In this document: in pieces, positions 44,452 to 51,632 of the stretch | Position numbering within the stretch: position 1 is the stretch's first letter | How the letters are laid out: each line of letters opens with the position of its first letter | NCBI RefSeq assembly: GCF_003362725.1 | Contig: NZ_QKTV01000008.1 | Location: 120,707-184,706 of the forward strand | Direction: 5' to 3' | Length of the DNA stretch: 64,000 nucleotides | Source of the DNA: Winogradskyella aurantiaca | GTDB lineage: Bacteria > Bacteroidota > Bacteroidia > Flavobacteriales > Flavobacteriaceae | Program-made: the position numbers and the translations under genes | The notes under the pieces: model-generated | What the model was told of the DNA's origin: nothing | Seen by the model: the letters and a program-made list of their open reading frames with translations, nothing else | The model's database searches: none

Positions 44452-44679
44452 ATGGATTTAATGGAACGCGCACTGGAATTTGAAAACAGAAAACATACAT
44501 TTAAAACAACCAGTGATAGAATTATGGCTTCAAGAGAGGTTAAAGACCTTATCTTAAGTCTCAACGAGATTTATAAAACGACCAAAGATGCTAGCATAAT
44601 GGATTTGATGAAACGTTTGACGGTCATCAAACAAAAAATTGAAAAGCGTCTTAAAGGTAGACCGTTAACTGCTGCTTAA
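44452..44679 (+). CDS. Small charged helical protein, unknown function
   Basis: 75 residues, almost entirely helical and Lys/Glu-rich ('SREVKDLILSLNEIYKTTK', then 'DLMKRLTVIKQKIEKRLKGR'), cytosolic. It starts three bases after folE and ends three bases before the SDR gene, so it is a genuine operon member. No family that I can name with confidence; similar short proteins recur in photolyase clusters of Flavobacteriaceae. Confidence 0.72.
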   Translation: MDLMERALEFENRKHTFKTTSDRIMASREVKDLILSLNEIYKTTKDASIMDLMKRLTVIKQKIEKRLKGRPLTAA

Positions 44680-44682
44680 ATA

Positions 44683-45366
44683 ATGAGAACCTTAATCTTG
44701 ATTGGGGGTAGCAAAGGTATTGGTAAGGCCATTGCTAAGACCTTGCTACCATCTCATAATGTAATTAATATTAGCAGAACCGTCCCTGAATACTCCCACG
44801 AGAATTTACAGCACATTAGTTGTGATGTTATTAATGATGACTTACCTGAAATTGCAAGCGCTGATGGGCTGATCTATTGTCCGGGTAGTATTAATCTTAA
44901 ACCCATCAATAGATTAAAGTTGGAAGATTTTAGATCGGACTTTGAAATAAATGTTATTGGAGCTGTGAAAGCAGTACAAAAGTACTTGCCAATTCTTAAG
45001 TCCGGTGAAAACCCGTCAATTATTCTGTTTAGTACCGTTGCTGTAAAACTTGGAATGCCATTTCATGCAAGTGTTGCGGCCGCCAAAGCAGGTGTTGAAG
45101 GGCTGACCAAATCTCTCGGAGCTGAGCTTGCTCCAAGTATACGCGTCAATGCTATTGCACCCACAGTAACAGATACAGATTTAGCATCAAAGTTATTGAG
45201 AAACGATCGTATGATCGAGAACATGAAGGAACGGCACCCTTTAAAAAAATATTTAGCCCCACAAGAAGTTGCAGACCTGGCTTCATATCTAATTTCAGAC
45301 AAGTCTTTGGCACTATCTGGACAGGTATTTGAAATGGATTGCGGTATAGTCAGTTTTAAAATATAA
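44683..45366 (+). CDS. SDR-family protein with altered catalytic tyrosine
   Basis: 227 residues. The classic SDR nucleotide fingerprint is 'GGSKGIGKAIAK' (from G8) and 'GLIYCPGSI' corresponds to the NNAG strand. At the active site the motif normally YxxxK reads V131-A-A-A-K135 ('HASVAAAKAGVEGL'), so the catalytic Tyr is Val while the Lys is kept; 'RVNAIAPTVTDT' follows normally. It may use another residue, or act as a binding protein. Start lies three bases after the previous stop and the gene is followed four bases later by glutathione peroxidase. Confidence 0.85.
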   Translation: MRTLILIGGSKGIGKAIAKTLLPSHNVINISRTVPEYSHENLQHISCDVINDDLPEIASADGLIYCPGSINLKPINRLKLEDFRSDFEINVIGAVKAVQKYLPILKSGENPSIILFSTVAVKLGMPFHASVAAAKAGVEGLTKSLGAELAPSIRVNAIAPTVTDTDLASKLLRNDRMIENMKERHPLKKYLAPQEVADLASYLISDKSLALSGQVFEMDCGIVSFKI

Positions 45367-45369
45367 CTC

Positions 45370-45909
45370 ATGAACCCCCTTAAAACATTTTTTGGTACAC
45401 TTGGTACTTCGGATACAGATGTGATTCAAAATGCTCCTGAATCATTGTATGACATTCAAATCAACAGTCTTCAAAACAAGCCTATTGATTTAAATAAATT
45501 TAAAGACAAAAAGATATTATTTGTCAATGTTGCTTCTAAATGCGGATTTACACCACAATACAGAGAACTTCAGGCATTACATGAGAAATATGAGGGTGAG
45601 GTAGTTTTAGTAGGAGTTCCTTGTAATCAATTTGGTAAACAAGAGCCAGGGACTTCTGATGAAATCCAAGAATTTTGTCAAGTTAACTATGGTGTTGATT
45701 TTTTAATTACAGAAAAACTCGATGTCAAAGGACCTCATCAACACCCACTTTATGCCTGGTTGACCAAAAAAGCGCTCAATGGCAAGAAAGATTCCTCAGT
45801 TAAATGGAATTTTCAAAAATACCTAGTGGATGAAAATGGTGAGTTTCTTGATTACTTCTATTCCATTACAAAACCCATGAATTCTAGAATTACTTCTTAT
45901 TTCAATTAA
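45370..45909 (+). CDS. Glutathione/thioredoxin peroxidase family protein
   Basis: 179 residues. The peroxidatic Cys is in 'VNVASKCGFTPQYREL'; the downstream 'VPCNQFGKQEPG' and 'VKWNFQKYLVD' supply the Gln and Trp/Asn of the catalytic tetrad. Such bacterial Cys-type enzymes reduce lipid and organic hydroperoxides with thioredoxin or bacillithiol systems. An N-terminal extension of about 25 residues is not a clear signal peptide. Within this operon it is expected to remove peroxides formed under light and oxidative stress. Confidence 0.92.
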   Translation: MNPLKTFFGTLGTSDTDVIQNAPESLYDIQINSLQNKPIDLNKFKDKKILFVNVASKCGFTPQYRELQALHEKYEGEVVLVGVPCNQFGKQEPGTSDEIQEFCQVNYGVDFLITEKLDVKGPHQHPLYAWLTKKALNGKKDSSVKWNFQKYLVDENGEFLDYFYSITKPMNSRITSYFN

Positions 45910-45913
45910 AGTC

Positions 45914-46081
45914 ATGTTTGGATTATTTAAAAAGACTTCGGAACTTGAAAAGCTTCAAAAGCAATACGAGAAACTAATGGCGGACTGGCACAAACTCTCA
46001 ACTACTAATAGAGCAGAGAGTGATAAAAAATATGCCGAAGCCCAAAAGGTACTCGAACGCATTGAAGCAATTCAAAACTAA
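45914..46081 (+). CDS. DUF6435 (Lacal_2735-family) small protein
   Basis: 55 residues: MFGLFKKTSE start, then a charged helix with 'YEKLMADWHKLSTTNRAES' and 'KYAEAQKVLERIEAIQ'. This matches the short Flavobacteriaceae family named after Lacal_2735 (DUF6435), function unknown. It lies four bases after the peroxidase gene and three bases before tspO. Confidence 0.85.
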   Translation: MFGLFKKTSELEKLQKQYEKLMADWHKLSTTNRAESDKKYAEAQKVLERIEAIQN

Positions 46082-46084
46082 TTC

Positions 46085-46549
46085 TTGAAAAAAGCATACC
46101 TCCTCATACTGTTTTTAGTCATCAACTTTGGTGGATTAGCACTAGGCAGTTGGTTAATGGATGGTGGCCCAACATCAGATTGGTATAATAACCTACAACA
46201 GGCCCCATGGACACCACCTGGTTGGGTATTTGGTGCTGCCTGGACATTAATTATGATTTGCTTCTCGTGGTATCTAACAACCTTGTTTTCATTGAAGGTA
46301 TCAACGGGAATGGTTTTATTATATACCTTTCAAGTACTATTAAATGTAAGCTGGAACTGGTTCTTTTTTAATCAACATTGGACAAGCATTGGACTTATTG
46401 TAATTAATATTCTAACAATAATCATCTTTACATTCTTTTTTGCTTTTACATTCAAACCAATAAAGATCTATAGAACCTTACTTCTACCCTACATGATTTG
46501 GCTATGCATTGCAACCTCATTAAATGCCTATGTGGTAATTTATAACTAA
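46085..46549 (+). CDS. tspO: TspO/MBR-family tryptophan-rich sensory protein
   Basis: 154 residues with five membrane helices from a TTG start. 'WYNNLQQAPWTPPGWVFGAAW' in outline is the conserved loop of the TspO/peripheral benzodiazepine receptor family, and 'LNVSWNWFFFNQHW' and 'LNAYVVIYN' match later helices. TspO binds porphyrins and in bacteria regulates or degrades tetrapyrroles in a light- and oxygen-dependent way, which fits a photoprotection operon. The TTG start is inferred because the usual N-terminus begins here and no ATG is available. Confidence 0.93.
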   Translation: MKKAYLLILFLVINFGGLALGSWLMDGGPTSDWYNNLQQAPWTPPGWVFGAAWTLIMICFSWYLTTLFSLKVSTGMVLLYTFQVLLNVSWNWFFFNQHWTSIGLIVINILTIIIFTFFFAFTFKPIKIYRTLLLPYMIWLCIATSLNAYVVIYN

Positions 46550-46550
46550 A

Positions 46551-47012
46551 ATGAAAATTTACACCTTACATAAAAAGCAACAACTTCCAATTTCAAAACA
46601 GGAGGCTTGGGATTTCTTGAGTAACCCTAAAAATCTCTCGGTCATTACACCACCAGAAATGAAAATGACTATTGTATCTGGCGCTGAAAGACCCATGTAC
46701 GCTGGTCAATTATTGGAATACAGTATATCTCCCCTACCCGGTTTTAAAACCAAATGGGTAAGCGAAATTACACAGTACGTTGAAGGTGATTATTTTGTTG
46801 ATATTCAACTATACGGTCCCTATGCACTCTGGCACCATAAACATTTTATAAACGAAATTAAGAATGGTGTAGAACTAGAAGACTTAATACACTATAAGGT
46901 CCCACTTGGCTGGTTAGGCCAACTAGCACATCCAATCCTGGTAGGACCAAAACTAGAGGCTATTTTCGATTACCGAAGGCAGCAATTAGAACAACATTTT
47001 TGCATCCTTTAA
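46551..47012 (+). CDS. SRPBCC-family (START-like) ligand-binding protein
   Basis: 153 residues. 'QQLPISKQEAWDFLSNPKN' and 'ITPPEMKMTIVSGAE' with the later 'GYFVDIQLYGPYALWHHKHF'-like segment identify a cyclase/dehydrase-type SRPBCC protein with a hydrophobic cavity. Members of this branch are repeatedly encoded next to photolyases. The ligand is unknown. It begins one base after the tspO stop and ends nine bases before the class I photolyase gene. Confidence 0.83.
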   Translation: MKIYTLHKKQQLPISKQEAWDFLSNPKNLSVITPPEMKMTIVSGAERPMYAGQLLEYSISPLPGFKTKWVSEITQYVEGDYFVDIQLYGPYALWHHKHFINEIKNGVELEDLIHYKVPLGWLGQLAHPILVGPKLEAIFDYRRQQLEQHFCIL

Positions 47013-47021
47013 AATATAGGA

Positions 47022-48323
47022 ATGAAAAAAGAACTTTCCATCTTTTGGTTTAGACGCGATTTAAGACTAACCGATAATGCTGGGCTTTATCATGCCCTTA
47101 CGAATTCAAAAAGTGTTCTGCCCATTTTTATTTTTGATAATCACATACTGGATAAACTTCCTAAGGATGACGCCAGAGTAAATTTTATACATCAGGAATT
47201 AACCAGATTAAATACCCACCTCTCAAATAAAGGCTTTGGTCGAATAGGACTCTATCAGGGTAAGCCGTTAGACGTATTTAGATCGCTTATAGAAAACTAT
47301 TCTGTCTCTTCGGTTTACACCAATAAGGACTATGAACCATATGCCAGAGAACGAGATACATGCATTGAACAATTTCTAACCTCTCGAGATATTGAATTTA
47401 AACTGGTCAAAGATCATGTAATTTTCGAGGAATCAGAAGTGGTTAAGGATGACGGCAAGCCATACGTTGTCTACACACCCTACATGAAGAAATGGAAGTC
47501 CAAGTTTACACAACAATGCATTGATCCCAACCCATCAGAGAACTATCTGCATAAAATTACAATTCTGGATGTTCCATCGCTTTCAATTGAAGATGTTGGG
47601 TTTACGCTTTCTTCACAGCATATAGCGTCTTACAAGGTTACACCAAAACTTATCCAGGAATATGAGGCTACTAGGAATTTTCCAGCACAGGATGCTACCT
47701 CCAAATTAGGGCCACATTTAAGGTTTGGAACTGTGAGTACACGCGAAATGATGCGTAGAGCTATTGCGGAAGACAATGAGGTATTCTGGCAAGAACTCAT
47801 ATGGCGTGAATTTTTCCAACAAATTCTATGGCATTTTCCACATACTAAAGACCAGGCCTTCAAACCTAAATACGATCGGATAAATTGGCGCAATAATGAA
47901 GATGAGTTCAAACGTTGGTGCGCAGGAGAAACCGGTTATCCTCTGGTTGATGCTGGTATGCGTCAACTTAATGAAACTGGATTTATGCATAATAGAATCC
48001 GCATGCTAGTTGGTAGTTTTCTATGCAAACATTTACTCATTGATTGGCGTTGGGGCGAAGCATATTTTGCAGAAAAACTTCATGATTATGAAATGGCCAG
48101 TAATGTTGGCAATTGGCAATGGGTTGCCGGATCTGGTGTTGATGCCGCTCCATATTTTAGAATTTTTAATCCCACTTCTCAGATTCAAAAATTCGACAAA
48201 CAACTCAACTATATCAATAAGTGGGTTCCAGATTTTCAGGAATTAACTTATCCAGAACCAATAGTGGATCACAAATTTGCCAGAGAAAGATGCTTAAACA
48301 CTTATAAAAACGCACTTAATTAA
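47022..48323 (+). CDS. phr: Class I CPD-type deoxyribodipyrimidine photolyase
   Basis: 433 residues. 'IFWFRRDLRLTDNAGLYHAL' begins the antenna domain. The FAD domain is canonical: 'SKLGPHLRFGTVSTREMM', 'WQELIWREFFQQILWHFP', 'GYPLVDAGMRQLNETGFMHN', and 'ASNVGNWQWVAGSGVDAAPYF', retaining the active-site Asn and the Trp residues of the electron-transfer triad. It uses blue light to split cyclobutane pyrimidine dimers in DNA. Last gene of the second operon, followed by a hairpin terminator about 150 bases downstream. Small differences do not allow separating it from plain class I cryptochromes by eye, but repair activity is likely. Confidence 0.93.
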   Translation: MKKELSIFWFRRDLRLTDNAGLYHALTNSKSVLPIFIFDNHILDKLPKDDARVNFIHQELTRLNTHLSNKGFGRIGLYQGKPLDVFRSLIENYSVSSVYTNKDYEPYARERDTCIEQFLTSRDIEFKLVKDHVIFEESEVVKDDGKPYVVYTPYMKKWKSKFTQQCIDPNPSENYLHKITILDVPSLSIEDVGFTLSSQHIASYKVTPKLIQEYEATRNFPAQDATSKLGPHLRFGTVSTREMMRRAIAEDNEVFWQELIWREFFQQILWHFPHTKDQAFKPKYDRINWRNNEDEFKRWCAGETGYPLVDAGMRQLNETGFMHNRIRMLVGSFLCKHLLIDWRWGEAYFAEKLHDYEMASNVGNWQWVAGSGVDAAPYFRIFNPTSQIQKFDKQLNYINKWVPDFQELTYPEPIVDHKFARERCLNTYKNALN

Positions 48324-48657
48324 CATTTTAACTAAGTTATATTTATATTTTTATAATTTTTTTTACTAATAATACAATAAGTTAGTATATTTAACGTTAT
48401 GGGAATAAATAGATGTTCTATTAGTCTAAGATTTTTCTATTTTCTACGTAACTATTTCGTTAACAATTTAATTTTGAGTCCTGCCTTTTAGTGCAGGACT
48501 TTTTTTTGCATTTAGTTACAGCAATTAGAATAGATATGACCAAGCGTGTAGGAGATAATTTTTGGAGCAAGTGCTATGTCAACGGGCTTGTACCCGTTGA
48601 TTTAATTTATTTAGATAGGAAGTTTGGTTTATTATGAAGCAAAGCTGATTGGTTAGA
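48324..48657. other. Intergenic region with terminator and a second hairpin
   Basis: 334 bases between the photolyase operon and convergent murA. It holds the terminator at 48477-48507 and a perfect hairpin TCAACGGG-CTTGTA-CCCGTTGA at 48579-48600 with T/A-rich sequence on its right side. The second hairpin lies just beyond the 3' end of murA. A 33-codon ORF (48536-48637) runs through it, but I do not accept it as a gene. Confidence 0.5.
48477..48507 (+). terminator. Terminator of the second photolyase operon
   Basis: Hairpin AGTCCTGC-CTTTTAGT-GCAGGACT followed by seven or more T. Confidence 0.85.
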
Positions 48658-49974
48658 CTAGTTTCCTTCCAGTCTTGTTATTCTTGCCCCAATAGCTCTT
48701 AAGCGTTCATCGATATTTTCATAACCCCGATCAATCTGTTCAATATTATGAATCGTTGATGTGCCTTTAGCTGAAAGAGCCGCAATTAACAAGGAAATAC
48801 CTGCTCGTATATCCGGTGAAGTCATGGTTGTAGCCTTAAGAATGGACTTGAAATCGTGTCCAATAACAATTGCTCTATGAGGATCGCACAAAATAATCTT
48901 TGCTCCCATGTCAATGAGCTTATCTACGAAGAACAAACGACTTTCAAACATCTTTTGATGGATTAACACTTCTCCTCTGGCTTGGGTAGCAATAACCAGC
49001 ACAATACTCAACAAATCAGGAGTAAATCCAGGCCATGGCGCGTCTGCCACGGTAAGTATAGAACCATCAATATACTTCTGTATTTGGTACCCGTCTTCGT
49101 GCTTTGGTATAAAAATATTATCCCCTCTTTGCTCAACGGTAATACCTAATTTTCTAAAGATCGATGGAATCTGGCCTAAGTTATCCCAGCTAACGTTATT
49201 AATTGTTAACTCACTTTTAGTCATGGCCGCTAATCCAATCCAGCTACCAATTTCAATCATATCTGGCAACATGGTATGTTCAGTTCCTCCAAGTTCATCA
49301 ACACCATCAATGACTAGCATATTAGAACCAACACCCGATATCTTAGCCCCCATTCGGTTAAGCATTTTACATAGTTGCTGTAGATAAGGTTCACAGGCAG
49401 CATTATAAATAGTTGTTTGCCCTTTAGCTAAAACGGCTGCCATGACAATGTTTGCTGTTCCAGTAACTGACGCCTCATCTAGAAGCATGTAGCAACCTTT
49501 AAGCCCCTTTGCTTCAACACCATAGAAATGATCTTCTCTGTTGTATCTGAATTTGGCGCCGAGCCTAATAAACCCTTCGAAATGGGTGTCTAAACGTCTT
49601 CTTCCAATTTTATCACCACCCGGTTTTGGGATGTATCCTCTGCCAAATCTAGCAAGTAAAGGTCCGACGATCATAATAGAACCACGCAATCCACCACCTT
49701 CAATTTTAAAACGTTCAGATTCTAAATACTCAAGGTTAATATCATCTGCTTGAAACTGATATGCGTTTGGTTCGGTTTTGCGAATTTTAACTCCCAGGTT
49801 CGACAACAATACAATTAATTTATTCACATCCACGATATCCGGGATATTCTTAATTGTTACAACCTCTGGTGTTAAAAGAACAGCGCATAAGATTTGTAGT
49901 GCTTCGTTCTTAGCGCCTTGCGGGGTAATTGATCCCTTTAATTGATGCCCGCCTTCAATTTTAAATGTACCCAT
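48658..49974 (-). CDS. murA: UDP-N-acetylglucosamine 1-carboxyvinyltransferase MurA (Asp-type active site)
   Basis: 438 residues, six-fold EPT repeat architecture. 'GSITPQGAKNEALQIL' at the start holds the conserved Lys-Asn pair, and 'GGGLRGSIMIVGPLLARFG' and 'SVTGTANIVMAAVLAKG' are typical. In the active-site loop, the position of the fosfomycin-target Cys (C115 in E. coli, 'PGGC') is Asp121 ('PGGDKIGRRRLD'). The enzyme transfers enolpyruvate from PEP to UDP-GlcNAc, the first committed step of peptidoglycan synthesis. The Asp form is catalytically competent but insensitive to fosfomycin in other bacteria. Located five bases after the DUF4290 gene. Confidence 0.95.
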   Translation of the reverse strand: MGTFKIEGGHQLKGSITPQGAKNEALQILCAVLLTPEVVTIKNIPDIVDVNKLIVLLSNLGVKIRKTEPNAYQFQADDINLEYLESERFKIEGGGLRGSIMIVGPLLARFGRGYIPKPGGDKIGRRRLDTHFEGFIRLGAKFRYNREDHFYGVEAKGLKGCYMLLDEASVTGTANIVMAAVLAKGQTTIYNAACEPYLQQLCKMLNRMGAKISGVGSNMLVIDGVDELGGTEHTMLPDMIEIGSWIGLAAMTKSELTINNVSWDNLGQIPSIFRKLGITVEQRGDNIFIPKHEDGYQIQKYIDGSILTVADAPWPGFTPDLLSIVLVIATQARGEVLIHQKMFESRLFFVDKLIDMGAKIILCDPHRAIVIGHDFKSILKATTMTSPDIRAGISLLIAALSAKGTSTIHNIEQIDRGYENIDERLRAIGARITRLEGN

Positions 49975-49979
49975 ATAAT

Positions 49980-50630
49980 CTAGTAACGCTTACGATTGCC
50001 TCCGTATTTTTTCTTGTTGCTCTTTTTATTGTTTTTGTTACTATTTCCGTACTTATTTTTGGTACGCATGAGACTATTAGAGTCACTTAAATCTTCAGTA
50101 CTACCCTTTAGGTTTAATTTCCCATCCGAAAGCTCGAAAAGGTGTTCAAAAATCACATCGTCTTCTACCGTATCCTTGTTCCAATTTAAAAAACACTTTT
50201 TCATATGATTTGCAATGGTGTAAACCAGAGCTTCTTTCATTTTACCATCTTCCCAATTAATGGCCTCATCTATCATAATTTTAATATTATTTCCGTAAAA
50301 ACGATATTTTGGATGATTCTGAGGATATTTTAAGGGTTCTGGCCTGGAATTCAATACGTCTTGTTCAGGTTTTTCAAAGGGAGAATCCACATCCAATTCA
50401 AAATTGGACATAATAAACAATTGATCCCATAACTTATGTTGAAAATCTGGCACATCTCTTAAGTGAGGTTGAAGATTCCCCATAACTGAAATAATGGCCT
50501 TTGCTAAACGATTTCGCTCGTCACGCGACGGTTCAGCCTTAGCATAATTAACCATTTTTTGAACGTGTCTTCCATATTCAGGAATTATCAAATGTTCACG
50601 TTCCGTATTATATTCTAATTCGTCTGTCAA
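49980..50630 (-). CDS. DUF4290-family protein
   Basis: 216 residues. 'LEYNTEREHLIIPEYGRHVQKM' in outline and 'LKYPQNHPKYRFYGNNI' are diagnostic of DUF4290, a cytosolic Bacteroidota family that is typically encoded directly upstream of murA, as here. The C-terminal 40 residues are low-complexity and strongly basic (Asn/Lys/Gly/Arg-rich, ending 'KKKYGGNRKRY'), suggestive of RNA or membrane-surface contact. Function unknown. Confidence 0.9.
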   Translation of the reverse strand: MTDELEYNTEREHLIIPEYGRHVQKMVNYAKAEPSRDERNRLAKAIISVMGNLQPHLRDVPDFQHKLWDQLFIMSNFELDVDSPFEKPEQDVLNSRPEPLKYPQNHPKYRFYGNNIKIMIDEAINWEDGKMKEALVYTIANHMKKCFLNWNKDTVEDDVIFEHLFELSDGKLNLKGSTEDLSDSNSLMRTKNKYGNSNKNNKKSNKKKYGGNRKRY

Positions 50631-50711
50631 AATTGAAAAAATCTAGGTAATGATCAACTTGTAGTAAAACTAAGTTTGTCGCAAATTACGAAAAAAAGTC
50701 AGCACAAAACA

Positions 50712-51005
50712 CTAGAGTGCAATTACATCTTTAACTTTTTCAGCAACTTCTTTGTATTTCGTGATAACAGCATCCGGATTCTTCATTCTAACGTTAATGG
50801 ATACACTGGTGTACTTATTGTTTTTTGAAGGGTTGGTATTGATTACTGCCCCCATATTATTGAAAAGAGATTCAATTTTCGCAATCTTTTCAGCATCCGT
50901 AGTTACAATAAATTTATATAGGTACTCAGTAGGCCATAATGCTGTATCCTGTAGTTGAGACTTTAATTTTTTATAAAATGCTTCTGATTTATCGGGACTT
51001 GCCAT
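50712..51005 (-). CDS. DUF493 (YbeD-like) small protein
   Basis: 97 residues with the ferredoxin-like pattern of DUF493: 'TEYLYKFIVTTDAEKIAKIE', then 'KNNKYTSVSINVRMKNPDAV' and a final helix 'YKEVAEKVKDVIAL'. E. coli YbeD, the best-known relative, has a proposed allosteric or regulatory role near lipoate genes. Upstream on the minus strand a TATCTTTG (plus-strand 51022-51029) fits a -7 box. Confidence 0.85.
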   Translation of the reverse strand: MASPDKSEAFYKKLKSQLQDTALWPTEYLYKFIVTTDAEKIAKIESLFNNMGAVINTNPSKNNKYTSVSINVRMKNPDAVITKYKEVAEKVKDVIAL

Positions 51006-51094
51006 AACTTAATTTGTATAACAAAGATACAGTTCTAATTGGTTTTTTATTTGATATTTAATTACGATTTTTACCCCTATCACTAAAATCATTC

Positions 51095-51631
51095 ATGACC
51101 AAGCGTGTTGTAATTACAGGAGGGCCAAGCACCGGAAAAACCACTCTTATTAACAGTCTAAAGGAAAAAGGTTTCTTATGCTTTGATGAGATATCCAGGC
51201 AAGTCACACTTGAAGCGAGACAAGAAGGCATTGAACAACTGTTTCTAAAGGACCCTTTGTTATTCAGTAAAAAGCTTCTTGAGGGCCGTACAGAACAGTT
51301 TCTAAGATCTTATTCCATTGATGAGTCCGTCGTTTTCTATGACCGTGGTATTCCCGACGTATTAGCCTATATGGATTATATTGGGGATACCTATCCTCAA
51401 GAGTTCATTGACCAATGTCAAAACCATCGATATGATTCTGTAATAATCCTTAATCCATGGAAACGAATCTATTCTAGAGACGGAGAGCGCTATGAGACTT
51501 TTGAGCAAGCATTACAAATTCATAGGCATCTCGTTGACACGTATAAACACTATGGTTATGCGCTGACTGAACTACCCGAAGATAGCGTCAACAACCGTAT
51601 CCAAATCTTACTAGATTCCTTAAATTTATAA
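51095..51631 (+). CDS. AAA/NTPase-family protein (AAA_28 type)
   Basis: 178 residues. The Walker A loop is 'ITGGPSTGKTTLI' (G9-T16), and 'VVFYDRGIPDVLAYMDYIG' resembles the acidic Walker B/substrate region of small kinase-like NTPases such as NadR-kinase relatives. It is probably a nucleotide or metabolite kinase, substrate unknown. It is directly upstream of recQ with one intervening base and therefore cotranscribed. Confidence 0.82.
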   Translation: MTKRVVITGGPSTGKTTLINSLKEKGFLCFDEISRQVTLEARQEGIEQLFLKDPLLFSKKLLEGRTEQFLRSYSIDESVVFYDRGIPDVLAYMDYIGDTYPQEFIDQCQNHRYDSVIILNPWKRIYSRDGERYETFEQALQIHRHLVDTYKHYGYALTELPEDSVNNRIQILLDSLNL

Positions 51632-51632
51632 C

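Noticed and set aside
48536..48637. 33-codon ORF starting MTKRVGDN; its first 14 bases equal the start of the AAA ATPase gene at 51095
   Set aside because: It spans a hairpin in an intergenic region and shows no protein-like pattern; the shared bases are too few to imply duplication.
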